Below, piece by piece: positions 8,079 to 16,736 of a DNA stretch of 64,000 nucleotides. Source of the DNA: Streptomyces sp. NBC_00775 (GTDB lineage Bacteria; Actinomycetota; Actinomycetes; Streptomycetales; Streptomycetaceae); contig NZ_CP108938.1 in assembly GCF_036347135.1 (NCBI RefSeq), positions 9,176,001-9,240,000 of the forward strand. Direction: 5' to 3'. The translations under genes were made by a program, and so were the position numbers. Below the pieces are notes generated by a model. It searched no databases. It had not been told where the DNA came from and saw only the letters and a program-made list of their open reading frames with translations. How positions within the stretch are numbered: position 1 is the stretch's first letter; each line of letters opens with the position of its first letter.

Positions 8079-8519
8079 TCAGGCCAGCCGCAGGTCGACC
8101 CACTCGACGGTCTCGCCCGTCAGCACATAGCGTTCGATCTCGACGAACCCGTGCTTTCGCGCGAACCGCAGTCCGTCCTCGTTGGCGGCCAGCACGACGG
8201 TCTCGATCGCCTCGGCGCCCAGCTCGCGCGCCTGCTTCAGCCCGCGTACGTACAGCTCCTCGCCGAACCCCTGACCGCGGTGCTCGGCGAGCACGCGCGC
8301 GATCACCGTGGCCGTGGCGGTGTCGTCCGTGGGCGGACGCACGGTCGTGCAGCCCACCAGGACGTCGCCGAGATACGCGACCTCCAAGTGGTTGCGCCGG
8401 ACACGCTCGCGCACCTCGTCGAGCGACATGGCGGCGGGCGGGACAATCACATTGTGGACATGCTGCCAGTCCTTGAGACGGGCTTCGTCGTCCGGCTGTT
8501 CGATACGAAGAGTGGGCAC
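8079..8519 (-). CDS. GNAT family N-acetyltransferase
   Basis: 146 residues from the GTG at 8519; an in-frame ATG at 8561 would add 14 residues that do not resemble the fold, and neither start has a good ribosome binding site. Acetyl-CoA motif A is ARVLAEHRGQGFGEELYVRG, followed by ETVVLAANEDGLRFARKHGF (motif B). Presumed acetyltransferase acting on a small amine or protein N-terminus; substrate unknown. It lies 65 bp downstream of the CoA-binding protein gene, same strand, possibly one transcript. Confidence 0.85.
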   Translation of the reverse strand: MPTLRIEQPDDEARLKDWQHVHNVIVPPAAMSLDEVRERVRRNHLEVAYLGDVLVGCTTVRPPTDDTATATVIARVLAEHRGQGFGEELYVRGLKQARELGAEAIETVVLAANEDGLRFARKHGFVEIERYVLTGETVEWVDLRLA

Positions 8520-8584
8520 CGGAGCAGGAAACCGGTGCGGCCCACGGGACGTCAACCGCATTTGGACGCGGGGCGGTTCGAGGG

Positions 8585-8992
8585 TCAGCCGAGCCGGGGG
8601 ATCTCGATGGCCGGGCAGAAGTCCATGACCATGTCCACTCCGGCGGCCCGGGTCCGGTCGTACGCGTCCTCGTCGATGACGTCGAGCTGGAACCAGACGG
8701 CCTTGGCGCCCTTGGCGACCGCCTCGTCGGCGACGGGTCCCGCGAGATCGCTGTTCACGAAGACGTCGACCACATCGATCTCGAAGGGGATGTCCGCCAA
8801 GGAGGCGTATCCCTTCTCCCCGTGGACGGTCTCGGCCTTCGGGTGCACCGGCACGATGCGCTTGCCGTAGCGCTGCAGGACGTCGGCGACGCCGTAGGCC
8901 GCGCGGCGCTGGTTCGAGGAGAGGCCGACGATCGCCCAGGTGTCACCGAGCTCGGTGAGGATCTTACGGATCGTTGCCGGGTCGCCGTACAT
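8585..8992 (-). CDS. CoA-binding domain protein (YccU-like)
   Basis: 135 residues covering one CoA-binding Rossmann domain, as in YccU and the N-terminal domain of succinyl-CoA synthetase alpha: WAIVGLSSNQRRAAYGVADV nucleotide loop, RIVPVHP, VVDVFVNSD and KAVWFQLDV. The family is thought to bind CoA or acyl-CoA; no enzymatic role is established. AGGAGG lies 6 nt before the ATG at 8992, an ideal ribosome binding site, so the longer frame to 9019 is rejected. Adjacent acetyltransferase downstream. Confidence 0.9.
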   Translation of the reverse strand: MYGDPATIRKILTELGDTWAIVGLSSNQRRAAYGVADVLQRYGKRIVPVHPKAETVHGEKGYASLADIPFEIDVVDVFVNSDLAGPVADEAVAKGAKAVWFQLDVIDEDAYDRTRAAGVDMVMDFCPAIEIPRLG

Positions 8993-9045
8993 GGTCGGCC
9001 TCCTAAGGGTCCCTGTCATGGCTGCTCAGGGGGAAACAGTGGGCG

Positions 9046-10860
9046 TCACGCGGTGATTCCCACCAGCTCCGTGTTGCGGTCGCCGGCCCCGCCCGCCCAG
9101 CCCTCGTGCACGCCGGCCCGCGCGCCCGTGGCCAGGCCGGGAGCGTTGTACGCCAGCTCCCGGTACAGGGAGGCGAGGCCCACCGCCGAGAGGTCGTCGA
9201 AGCCGGGGGCGGTGCGGTGCGGGGCGGCCGACTCGATGAGCGTGGTGAACAGGGACACCGTGCCGTCCCCGTTGTCGGCCAGTTCGAACAGCCGGGCGTG
9301 GTGCGGATAGTCCACGTGGGAGGCGGTGTTGACCTCCCAGAAGGAGCGGGCGGGCGTCGCGTGCGCGTGAGGGGTGATCCGGTTGACGTGACTGTGGCCG
9401 TTGATCCAGGCGACCACGTTCGGGAACCGGCCGAGCAGGGCGATGACCTCGGCGCCGTCGTGGCGCGGTTCGTCCGTGCGGGCGGCGTCGGGGCGGCGGG
9501 TCATGCTCGGGCTGTGGTGGTGGCTGAAGACCAGGATGCGGGCGTCGTCGGCGCTCGTATTGCGTACGAGACGGCCGTCCGCGTCGTAGGACCGGGAACT
9601 GTGCGCGGCCAGTGTCCGTTCCAGCCAGCGGAGTTGGCCGGTGCCGAGCGAGCCCTCGTAGTGGCCGCTGCGGTACGTCGTGTCGACGCTGATGCCGATG
9701 ACGTTCTCGGCGATCCGGAAGCTGTAGTACATCCGCTCGCCGTCGAGATGGTCCTCGGTATAGCCGTGGCCGACCGGACCGGCGCCCGCGTGGGCGGGGT
9801 CGAGATGCGCGGCCAGATAGTCGTGCGGGGTGCACAGCCGTCGACGCTCGTCGGCCGTCACGGTCCGCGCCGAGGCCGCGTGTCTGCTCAGGATCGCCTT
9901 GAGCACCTCGCTCTTGGGGTCGTCGCCCGACCCGAGCGCCCTGGCGTAGGCGGCCGCGTCGGCGGCGGGCACCGACAGCAGTTTGCGGGAGCCGACCGCG
10001 AAGTCGCCGAGCGCGGGGGAGAGACAGCCGCCGGGCAGATCGTCGTGGTTGCCTACCGTGGAGTACCAGGGGATGCGGAGGCCCGGGCTGGTCACCGGCC
10101 GGGTCGCGGCGTCGAGGAAGCCGGGGATCACCGGCAGCCCGCGCCGCTTGTCCAGGTCACGCAGGGCCGCGTCGCCGGGGTGCCAGTACAGGGGCAGCCC
10201 GGAGTTCTGGACGCCTTCGTACGCCGTCGGGTCACCGGTGTTGGGGGTGATCCGGCCGCCGCTCATCAGCGTGAGGAACCACTCCAGCTCGATCGCGGAG
10301 TTGTTGTCGACGTTGTCGCCCGTCGTCATCACGAACGCGGGCGGCAGATGGGTGTGCGGGCCCCCGCCGAACGCGTTCACCTGCTCCACGAGCGCGACCG
10401 CGCCCGCGACGGTCAGCGCCTCCTGCGCCCGCCACGCGGCGGCCGCGTGCGACCGCAGGAACTCCGTGCGCAGCGGGTTCTGTACGTCGGCGAGGTGCAG
10501 GTCGGTGAACTGCACGAAGCACGCGAGCGCCGTACGCCGGTCCTCGCGGCCGGCCCGGGGAGGGGCGAGTTCTCCCCGTACGACGAGGGGCCAGCCGGGG
10601 CCCGGGACCAGCCGGCGGTAGGTGCCGGTGTGCGGGGCGCCGCCGAGGCGGGCTGTCGTCTCCAGGGTGGTCGTCCCGTACGGCGCGGGGTGCCTGGTGG
10701 TGCGGGCCGGCATGCGGGAGGCATCCCCTACGGAGGGATGTGCGCGCTGCCTCGGCAGGAGCGCCCCCGCCGTCCCGGGCGCCCCGGCTGCCACGGCGGC
10801 GGCCGAGGCGAGCAGAAAACGACGGCGGTTGATCGCGGACGCGGGTTCGGTCCCGGCCAT
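9046..10860 (-). CDS. Tat-exported metallophosphoesterase (TIGR03767-like)
   Basis: 604 residues. A Tat signal at the N-terminus (NRRRFLLASAAAVAAG) predicts export in folded form. Calcineurin-type motifs occur in order: FTDLHLADVQ, TTGDNVDNN, STVGNHDDLPGG, FSHHHSPSM and INGHSHVNRI, giving a two-metal site. Resembles the actinobacterial TIGR03767 phosphoesterases; natural substrate unknown, perhaps secreted phosphodiesters or phospholipids. The ATG at 10860 is preceded by GGAGGG; the open frame upstream is chance. The last residues (ELVGITA) end just before the CoA-binding gene. Confidence 0.9.
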   Translation of the reverse strand: MAGTEPASAINRRRFLLASAAAVAAGAPGTAGALLPRQRAHPSVGDASRMPARTTRHPAPYGTTTLETTARLGGAPHTGTYRRLVPGPGWPLVVRGELAPPRAGREDRRTALACFVQFTDLHLADVQNPLRTEFLRSHAAAAWRAQEALTVAGAVALVEQVNAFGGGPHTHLPPAFVMTTGDNVDNNSAIELEWFLTLMSGGRITPNTGDPTAYEGVQNSGLPLYWHPGDAALRDLDKRRGLPVIPGFLDAATRPVTSPGLRIPWYSTVGNHDDLPGGCLSPALGDFAVGSRKLLSVPAADAAAYARALGSGDDPKSEVLKAILSRHAASARTVTADERRRLCTPHDYLAAHLDPAHAGAGPVGHGYTEDHLDGERMYYSFRIAENVIGISVDTTYRSGHYEGSLGTGQLRWLERTLAAHSSRSYDADGRLVRNTSADDARILVFSHHHSPSMTRRPDAARTDEPRHDGAEVIALLGRFPNVVAWINGHSHVNRITPHAHATPARSFWEVNTASHVDYPHHARLFELADNGDGTVSLFTTLIESAAPHRTAPGFDDLSAVGLASLYRELAYNAPGLATGARAGVHEGWAGGAGDRNTELVGITA

Positions 10861-11174
10861 GGGGCAGCCCTCCGGTGCCTCCGAGTGACGCACTGAGCGG
10901 AACCACTCATTCAGGCCTCGGGGGCACATGCGTGGCCTTGCCATGAACGCCGCGTGATGGCTTGCCGAAGCCAGTCGAACCCATGTGCGTGGGTCAGGGA
11001 ATCCGGTGCGCATCCGGAGCTGACGGGCAGCGGAGAGAACCTCCTCCTCGACGAACCGATCGCCCGTACGTACGGTGCTTGGGAACGTTCGGCTGAGGCC
11101 GCCGTGCGCCTACGCATGACCGGAATCGGTCCCACCTCCCTCCGTCCGGCCTTCGGCCCGCCTACGCTCACCTC
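10861..11174. other. 314-bp divergent intergenic region
   Basis: Between the phosphoesterase and the CysRS-like gene. It contains a perfect 12-bp palindrome CCGTACGTACGG at 11064-11075 and a possible -10 box TACGCT at 11163-11168 for the rightward gene. No supportable small gene or RNA fold is evident in the rest. Confidence 0.5.
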
Positions 11175-11900
11175 GTGCTCCGTATCATCGACGCCCGAAC
11201 GGGCGAGCCCACTGACGCCGCCCGCGCCCGCCGGAGTCTGGTCCGCGTCCACGCACGCGCGTCCGGGTCCGACACCACGGGTCTACGGGTGCTCCTCGTC
11301 GCCGACGTCCTCGTGCGGGCCCTGGAAATCGGAGGAACACCGGTCTGGGCGACCTTGAGCGGCCCGGCGGACCCGGCGGAACTCCTGGCCACTGCCGCGA
11401 CGCTCGGTATCCGGCCGTTCGAGGACCATCACGACACCGCGCCCGGGCCGGGGGACGCGCGGACCATCCATGTGGTGGGCCCGGACCGGGACGCGGCGGT
11501 CGGCGCGGCGGCCGGCGACGTCCGCGTCCAGGTCGCCCCCGTGGAACCCGGCAGCGGTTCCGTGGATCCCACCGTCCTGCGCCTCGCCCTGCTCGCGCAC
11601 CGCAGGGACGCCCCCCTGCGGCTCGACGCGGCCGTCCTGGAGGACGCCGACGACACACTCACGCGGTGGCGCGCCGCGGTCGCCGGCTGGGCGACCCGGC
11701 CGTCCCGTCCCGTTCCCGACGACGTACGCCAACGGCTGCGCGCGGCCTGGGAGGACGACCTGGACGTACCCGAAGTCCTGAGCGTGCTGCGCTGGGTGGA
11801 GACGTCCGACGTGCCGGAGGGCGCCCGCTTCGAGACCTACGCCTACGCGGACCGGCTCCTCGGGCTCGAACTCACCCGGGAGATCGGGGCGGCGCTGTGA
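11175..11900 (+). CDS. Cysteinyl-tRNA-synthetase-like protein without catalytic motifs
   Basis: 241 residues of no assigned function. The N-terminal part (MLRIIDARTGEP, then LVRVHARASG and a VLLVADVLVRALEIGG helix) follows the first strand-helix of CysRS/MshC, and the C-terminal 80 residues (RLRAAWEDDLDVPEVLSVLR, FETYAYADRLLGLEL) resemble the CysRS helical region. The zinc Cys, HIGH and KMSKS motifs are absent, so it cannot activate cysteine. Similarity judged by eye. The stop overlaps the next start (TGATG), so it is coupled to the SixA-type phosphatase. TACGCT 12 nt before the GTG suggests a leaderless mRNA. Confidence 0.75.
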   Translation: MLRIIDARTGEPTDAARARRSLVRVHARASGSDTTGLRVLLVADVLVRALEIGGTPVWATLSGPADPAELLATAATLGIRPFEDHHDTAPGPGDARTIHVVGPDRDAAVGAAAGDVRVQVAPVEPGSGSVDPTVLRLALLAHRRDAPLRLDAAVLEDADDTLTRWRAAVAGWATRPSRPVPDDVRQRLRAAWEDDLDVPEVLSVLRWVETSDVPEGARFETYAYADRLLGLELTREIGAAL

Positions 11901-12439
11901 TGGCCCGCGCAGGAGCCGGCCCGCTGCGCAGACTCGTCATCCTGCGGCACGCCAAGTCCGCCTGGCCCACGGGCGTGCCCGACCACGAGCGGCCGCTCGC
12001 GCCGCGCGGCCGCCGCGACGCCCCAGCGGCCGGGCGCGCCCTCGCCGAGGCCGACTGTCTGCCGGACCTCGCCCTGTGCTCCACCGCCGTACGCGCCCGC
12101 CAGACCTGGGAGCTGGCCGCGGAGCAGTGGGGCACCCCGCCACCCGTACGGCTCGACGAGCGGCTGTACGGGGCGGACGTACCGGAGTTGCTGGAGGCCG
12201 TGCGCGAAGTCCCGGACCAGGTACGGACGTTGCTGCTGATCGGGCACAATCCGGGCCTTGAGGAGCTGGTCCTCGAACTGGCGGGGGACGGCCTCGACGA
12301 CGCGCTGGACGAGGTACGCACGAAGTTCCCGACCTCGGCCGTCGCGATCCTCGCCTGGCACGGCAGCAGCTGGCAGGAACTCGCCCCCGGCACAGCCCTG
12401 TTGACGGACATGACGGTGCCGAGAGGCAAGAAACACTGA
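11900..12439 (+). CDS. SixA-type histidine phosphatase
   Basis: 179 residues, histidine phosphatase superfamily. The RHAKSAW motif (catalytic His17) and the second-site segment LLLIGHNPGLEELV are intact, and VRARQTWEL is conserved. SixA relatives dephosphorylate phosphohistidine on phosphotransfer proteins; in actinomycetes the target is unknown and small phosphoesters are possible. Its ATG overlaps the upstream stop codon, so translation is probably coupled to the CysRS-like gene. An alternative GTG starts one codon earlier. Confidence 0.88.
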   Translation: MARAGAGPLRRLVILRHAKSAWPTGVPDHERPLAPRGRRDAPAAGRALAEADCLPDLALCSTAVRARQTWELAAEQWGTPPPVRLDERLYGADVPELLEAVREVPDQVRTLLLIGHNPGLEELVLELAGDGLDDALDEVRTKFPTSAVAILAWHGSSWQELAPGTALLTDMTVPRGKKH

Positions 12440-12490
12440 CCTGCCGTGCCGCGACGTACAAATCGCTGACCCGCCGTGCCGAGGGGCACG
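12436..12490. repeat. Direct 16-bp repeat and small hairpin after SixA gene
   Basis: CTGACCTGCCGTGCCG (12436-12451, containing the SixA stop) recurs with one mismatch at 12466-12481. The second copy leads into a hairpin CGTGCC-GAGG-GGCACG (12475-12490) that may act as a terminator between the convergent genes. Confidence 0.45.
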
Positions 12491-12501
12491 AGGCCGGCCG
12501 G

Positions 12502-14487
12502 TCAGCCGACGTGGACCCGGGGCCTGCGATCGGGGTCGGGCTCGGCGCGGCGGAGCACCTCGCGGGTGACCGGCGCGACCTCGCCCTCGCCGAAGACGAG
12601 GAAGCGCACGAGGTGGCTCAGCGGGTTGCCCTCGGTCCAGTTGAAGTAGGCGTTCGGGACCTGGCCGGTGCGGTCGCGCAGCTGCATGAGGACGGCGGCG
12701 ATGGTGTTGGGCACCGTCGCGCCTTCCACCCGCAGCCTGCGCACACCGTGCTTCTCGTCGCCGTGCACCGCGAGGTCGGCCGTGAAGTCCGAGGAGTCCG
12801 TCACGAAGACCTCCAGGAACAGCACGGGGCGGCCGTCGGGGATGTGCGTGTGGTCGCGCTGGCTGTACTCCTTGGCGCGGTACGCCGTGGTGCTGTGCTC
12901 CTGAGGCTCGTTGGCGATCAGTTGCAGCGGTCCGCTCGCCGCGGCCTCGTCGATGAACCGGGCCGCGGCCTCGTCGAACGTGACAGCCGCGGCACGCAGC
13001 TCGAAGGCGCGATGGACGCGTGAGGCGAACGACGTGATCAGGATCGCGAGGATGAAGATCAGTGCGATCTTGATGCCGTCGGGGCGCTCGATGACATTGG
13101 CGACCAGCGTGTACCCGAAGACCGCGGTGATCACGCCGAAGCCGAGCGCGGCGGCGCGACGGCCCTTCCTGTGCACGGCGACCGTCGAGGCGAAGGACGC
13201 GGAGAGCATCAGGACCAGCACACCGGTCGCGTACGCGCCGCTCTGGTCGTCGACGTTCGCGTTGAACCACAGCGTGATGAAGACCGCGGCCGCCATGAAG
13301 ACCAGGACCAGCGGGCGCACCGCACCGGTCCACTCCGGGGCCATGCCGTAGCGGGGCAGATAGCGCGGTACGAGGTTGAGGAGTCCGGCGAGCGCGGAGG
13401 CGCCCGCGAACCAGAGGATGGCGATGGTCGAGATGTCGTAGACCGTGCCGAAGGCCTCGCCCAGGTGCTCGTGCGCGAGATACGCCAGGGCACGCCCGTT
13501 CGCCGGGCCGCCGCTCTCGAACGCGTCCTGAGGGATCAGGATCGTCGTCGCGAGGCTGGACAGCAGCAGGAAGCCGCTCATGATCACGGCGGCCGTGGTG
13601 AGCAGCTTGCGGGTCTCCCGGATCCGGCCCGTCGGCTTCGCGTACGTGTCCGTCGGGTCACCCTCGACCTGCGGCATCACCGCCGCACCCGTCTCGAAGC
13701 CGGACATGCCGAGCGCCAGCTTGGGGAAGACGAGGAGCGCCACGGCGATCATCGCGAGCGGCGAGGAGTGCTCGGCCGTCATCGCGTCGGTCCAGTTGCC
13801 GATCCTGACCGGGTGGCTCAGCACCTCCCAGGCGGCGACGGCCAGAACGACGACATTAAGTGTGAGATACGTCGCCACGAGCGCCACCGCGATGCCGATG
13901 GCCTCCTTGAAGCCCTTCAGGAAGACCGCACCCAGCGCGGCGACCAGGACGAGGGTGATCCAGGTGTTCCCGCCGTGCATCCAGTGCGGAGCGAAAGGAT
14001 TCTCCACGACGTGCGCGGAGGCGTCCGCCGCCGACAGGGTGATCGTGATCAGGAAGTCGGTGGCCGCGAAGCCGAGCAGCACCAGAACGAAGATCTTCCC
14101 CGACCACCAGGGCAGCAGCCGCTCCAGCATCGCGATCGAACCCTCGCCGTGCGGGCTCTCGTGCGCGACCCGGCGGTAGACCGGCAGCGCGCCGAGCAGG
14201 GTCAGCGCGATCAGCACGAGTGTCGCGAGCGGGGAGAGCAGTCCGGCGGCGAGCGCGGCGATACCCGGCTGGTAGCCGAGCGTGGAGAAGTAGTCCACAC
14301 CGGTGAGGCACATGACCCGCCACCACTTGTGGCCCCGGTGCTCGGCGTCCGGGGTGGCGTGCGGGCCCGGGTGACGGGCCGACTGCTCGCTCAGGCCCTC
14401 CAGGAGCCACGCCCGCCAGCGGGGCGTGGAAACGGAGGGCTCCGGATGGTCGGGCGTGTCCGCGCTCTCCACCTGAGTGCCGGTCAT
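12502..14487 (-). CDS. APC superfamily amino-acid permease
   Basis: 661 residues. A soluble N-terminus of about 60 residues is followed by the conserved APC entry ([20 protein letters not shown]) and about 12-13 transmembrane helices to near residue 500, then a cytosolic C-terminal domain of about 150 residues, possibly regulatory. Similar to KUP/APC-like amino-acid transporters common in actinobacteria; substrate not predictable. GGGAGA precedes the ATG at 14487; the frame remains open upstream by chance. The leader (14488-14640) shows three CGGT-NN-GGCC-type repeats but no recognised riboswitch. Confidence 0.88.
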   Translation of the reverse strand: MTGTQVESADTPDHPEPSVSTPRWRAWLLEGLSEQSARHPGPHATPDAEHRGHKWWRVMCLTGVDYFSTLGYQPGIAALAAGLLSPLATLVLIALTLLGALPVYRRVAHESPHGEGSIAMLERLLPWWSGKIFVLVLLGFAATDFLITITLSAADASAHVVENPFAPHWMHGGNTWITLVLVAALGAVFLKGFKEAIGIAVALVATYLTLNVVVLAVAAWEVLSHPVRIGNWTDAMTAEHSSPLAMIAVALLVFPKLALGMSGFETGAAVMPQVEGDPTDTYAKPTGRIRETRKLLTTAAVIMSGFLLLSSLATTILIPQDAFESGGPANGRALAYLAHEHLGEAFGTVYDISTIAILWFAGASALAGLLNLVPRYLPRYGMAPEWTGAVRPLVLVFMAAAVFITLWFNANVDDQSGAYATGVLVLMLSASFASTVAVHRKGRRAAALGFGVITAVFGYTLVANVIERPDGIKIALIFILAILITSFASRVHRAFELRAAAVTFDEAAARFIDEAAASGPLQLIANEPQEHSTTAYRAKEYSQRDHTHIPDGRPVLFLEVFVTDSSDFTADLAVHGDEKHGVRRLRVEGATVPNTIAAVLMQLRDRTGQVPNAYFNWTEGNPLSHLVRFLVFGEGEVAPVTREVLRRAEPDPDRRPRVHVG

Positions 14488-14700
14488 GCTGCGATCTCCC
14501 TGCGATCGGTCGGGCCACGGTCGAGCCGTCGGTAAGGCCTGCGGTAGGCCCTCGGTGTGGCCTGGGGTCTTCGGCGTCGCCCAGGGGCTCCGGGCAACGA
14601 GGAGCGAGTATCCACCACCTCGCTGTCCGCCCCGCTCCCGGGGCGACCGGGCGGGGACGGGGCGTGCTCCACGCGCGCGTGCAGCACATACGCTGGCGTG

Positions 14701-15327
14701 ATGCAGGACGAGTACCGCACAGTGGCCCGCGCGGGCGTGCACGAGACCGAGGTCAACCGCTCCCGGTTCCTGTGCGCTCTCGCCCCGGCCGCCACCGAGC
14801 AGGAGGCCCAGGACTTCATCGCCGGAGTCCGCAAGGAGCACGCCGACGCCACGCACAACTGCTTCGCCTACGTCATCGGCGCCGACGCGGCCGTGCAGAA
14901 GGCGAGCGACGACGGCGAACCGGGCGGCACCGCGGGCGTCCCCATGCTCCAGATGCTGCTGCGCCGCGACATGCGGTACGTCGTCGCCGTGGTCACCCGC
15001 TACTACGGCGGGGTCAAGCTGGGCGCGGGCGGACTGATCAGGGCGTACGGCGGCTCGGTGGGCGAGGCGCTGGACACGCTCGGCACCCTCACGCGCCGGA
15101 GGTTCCGGCTGGCCACGGTGACGGTCGACCATCAGCGTGCCGGCAAGGTGCAGAACGACCTGCGGTCCACCGGGCGCGAGGTGCGAGATGTGCGGTACGG
15201 CGAGGCCGTCACCATCGAGATCGGGCTGCCGGACTCCGACGTGGAGGCCTTCCGGGCGTGGCTCGCCGACGCGACAGCGGGCACGGCGGGGTTCGAACTC
15301 GGGGGAGAGGCGTACGGGGACGCGTGA
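14701..15327 (+). CDS. YigZ/IMPACT family protein
   Basis: 208 residues, UPF0029/YigZ family. The N-terminal domain holds the signature region [24 protein letters not shown] and [20 protein letters not shown]; the C-terminal ferredoxin-like DUF1949 domain spans about 140-205. Bacterial members are thought to bind nucleic acid or protein and to relate to eukaryotic IMPACT translational regulators; precise function unknown. No Shine-Dalgarno; TACGCT at 14689-14694 is 12 nt before the ATG, predicting a leaderless mRNA. Divergent from the APC permease. Confidence 0.9.
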   Translation: MQDEYRTVARAGVHETEVNRSRFLCALAPAATEQEAQDFIAGVRKEHADATHNCFAYVIGADAAVQKASDDGEPGGTAGVPMLQMLLRRDMRYVVAVVTRYYGGVKLGAGGLIRAYGGSVGEALDTLGTLTRRRFRLATVTVDHQRAGKVQNDLRSTGREVRDVRYGEAVTIEIGLPDSDVEAFRAWLADATAGTAGFELGGEAYGDA

Positions 15328-15492
15328 GCGGGGGCGGCGGTCCGACCGTCCCGCGGCGTGACGTGGGGCACGTGCGCGAGGGTGGGGTCGCGTGAGGTAC
15401 GCGCGCGTGGAGCATGCGCGGCGTGACCTGCTGAGGGCCGATACGGGAGTAGCCGCCCGTGATGTCCGACCCGCCCGTTAGTCTCGGGGATC

Positions 15493-16656
15493 ATGAGGCT
15501 TCTGCACACTTCCGACTGGCATCTCGGCCGGGCGTTCCACCGGGTGAACATGCTCGGCGCCCAGGCCGAGTTCATCGGCCATCTCGTCACGACCGCGCGC
15601 GAGCGCGACGTGGACGCGGTGGTCGTGTCGGGGGATGTGTACGACCGGGCGGTGCCGCCGCTCGCCGCCGTCGAGCTCTTCGACGACGCCCTGCACCGGC
15701 TGGCCGACCTCGGTGTGCCCACGGTGATGATCTCGGGGAATCACGACTCGGCGCGCCGGCTCGGTGTCGGCGCGGGCCTCATCGGGCGCGCCGGCGTCCA
15801 CCTGCGCACCGAGGCCTCGGCGTGCGGCACCCCCGTGGTGCTCCCCGACGCCCACGGCGACGTCGCCTTCTATGGCCTGCCGTATCTCGAACCGGCGTTG
15901 GTGAAGGACGAGTTCGGCGTCGAGAAGGCCGGGCACGAGGCGGTGCTCGCCGCCGCCATGGACCGGGTCCGCGCCGACCTCGCCACGCGCGCGCCGGGCA
16001 CCCGGTCCGTCGTCCTCGCCCACGCCTTCGTCACCGGCGGAGAGGCCAGCGACAGCGAGCGGGACATCACCGTCGGCGGGGTCGCCTCCGTGCCCGCCGG
16101 GGTCTTCGACGGCGTCGACTACACCGCGCTCGGGCATCTGCATGGCAGCCAGACCATCACCGAACGCGTGCGCTACTCGGGCTCCCCGCTGCCGTACTCG
16201 TTCTCGGAGGCCGACCACCGCAAGAGCATGTGGCTCGTGGATCTGGGTGCCGAGGGCTCCCTGAGCGCGGAGCGGATCGACTGCCCCGTCCCCCGGGCGC
16301 TCGCCCGCATCCGGGGGCACCTGGAGGACCTGCTCGCCGATCCGGAGCTGGAGCGCCACGAGGAGGCGTGGGTCGAGGCGACCCTCACCGACCCGGTCCG
16401 CCCGGCCGATCCCATGGCGCGGCTGACCGAGCGCTTCCCGCACACGCTCAGCCTCGCCTTCGATCCGGAGCGGGCCCCCGAGGACCCGGACATCTCCTAC
16501 GCCCGGCGGCTGGCGGGCCGCAGCGAACAGCAGATCGCGGAGGACTTCGTGGCCCATGTGCGCGGTGCGGGCCCCGACGTGGACGAACAGGTCGTGCTGC
16601 GGGACGCGTTCGACGCCGTCCGTGCCGACGAGGCCGTACGGGAGGTCGCCCGGTGA
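15493..16656 (+). CDS. sbcD: Exonuclease SbcCD subunit D
   Basis: 387 residues, Mre11/SbcD nuclease. All phosphoesterase motifs are visible: DWHLGR (8-13), GDVYDR, GNHDS, AHAFVTGG and GHLHGSQ, followed by the C-terminal capping region. With SbcC it forms the ATP-dependent nuclease that opens hairpins and processes blocked DNA ends. TAGTCT at 15479-15484 is a plausible -10 box a few bases before the ATG. The stop codon overlaps the GTG of a 27-codon ORF which in turn overlaps sbcC. Confidence 0.96.
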   Translation: MRLLHTSDWHLGRAFHRVNMLGAQAEFIGHLVTTARERDVDAVVVSGDVYDRAVPPLAAVELFDDALHRLADLGVPTVMISGNHDSARRLGVGAGLIGRAGVHLRTEASACGTPVVLPDAHGDVAFYGLPYLEPALVKDEFGVEKAGHEAVLAAAMDRVRADLATRAPGTRSVVLAHAFVTGGEASDSERDITVGGVASVPAGVFDGVDYTALGHLHGSQTITERVRYSGSPLPYSFSEADHRKSMWLVDLGAEGSLSAERIDCPVPRALARIRGHLEDLLADPELERHEEAWVEATLTDPVRPADPMARLTERFPHTLSLAFDPERAPEDPDISYARRLAGRSEQQIAEDFVAHVRGAGPDVDEQVVLRDAFDAVRADEAVREVAR

Positions 16657-16736
16657 CATCACGTCCGCTGGACTTCACAGCAGCCCCGGACGCCGAGCGG
16701 CTTGCGCACCGACGCGGCTTCGAGGTGGCCCGATGA
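16653..16736 (+). CDS. Possible 27-aa coupling ORF between sbcD and sbcC
   Basis: GTG at 16653 overlaps the sbcD stop (GTGA) and its TGA at 16734-16736 overlaps the sbcC ATG (ATGA). It encodes 27 residues ending HRRGFEVAR. The exact fit to both neighbours would let ribosomes pass from sbcD to sbcC without dissociating. It may equally be a chance frame; no homology is claimed. Confidence 0.3.
   Translation: MTSRPLDFTAAPDAERLAHRRGFEVAR

Noticed and set aside
9106..10896. 596-codon open frame on the plus strand antisense to the phosphoesterase
   Set aside because: Low-complexity Gly/Arg/Val-rich translation typical of the shadow of a GC-rich gene; the opposite strand has clear catalytic motifs.
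14488..14700. c-di-AMP (ydaO) or other riboswitch before the APC permease
   Set aside because: None of the conserved ydaO blocks is present; only short CGGT-GGCC repeats are seen.
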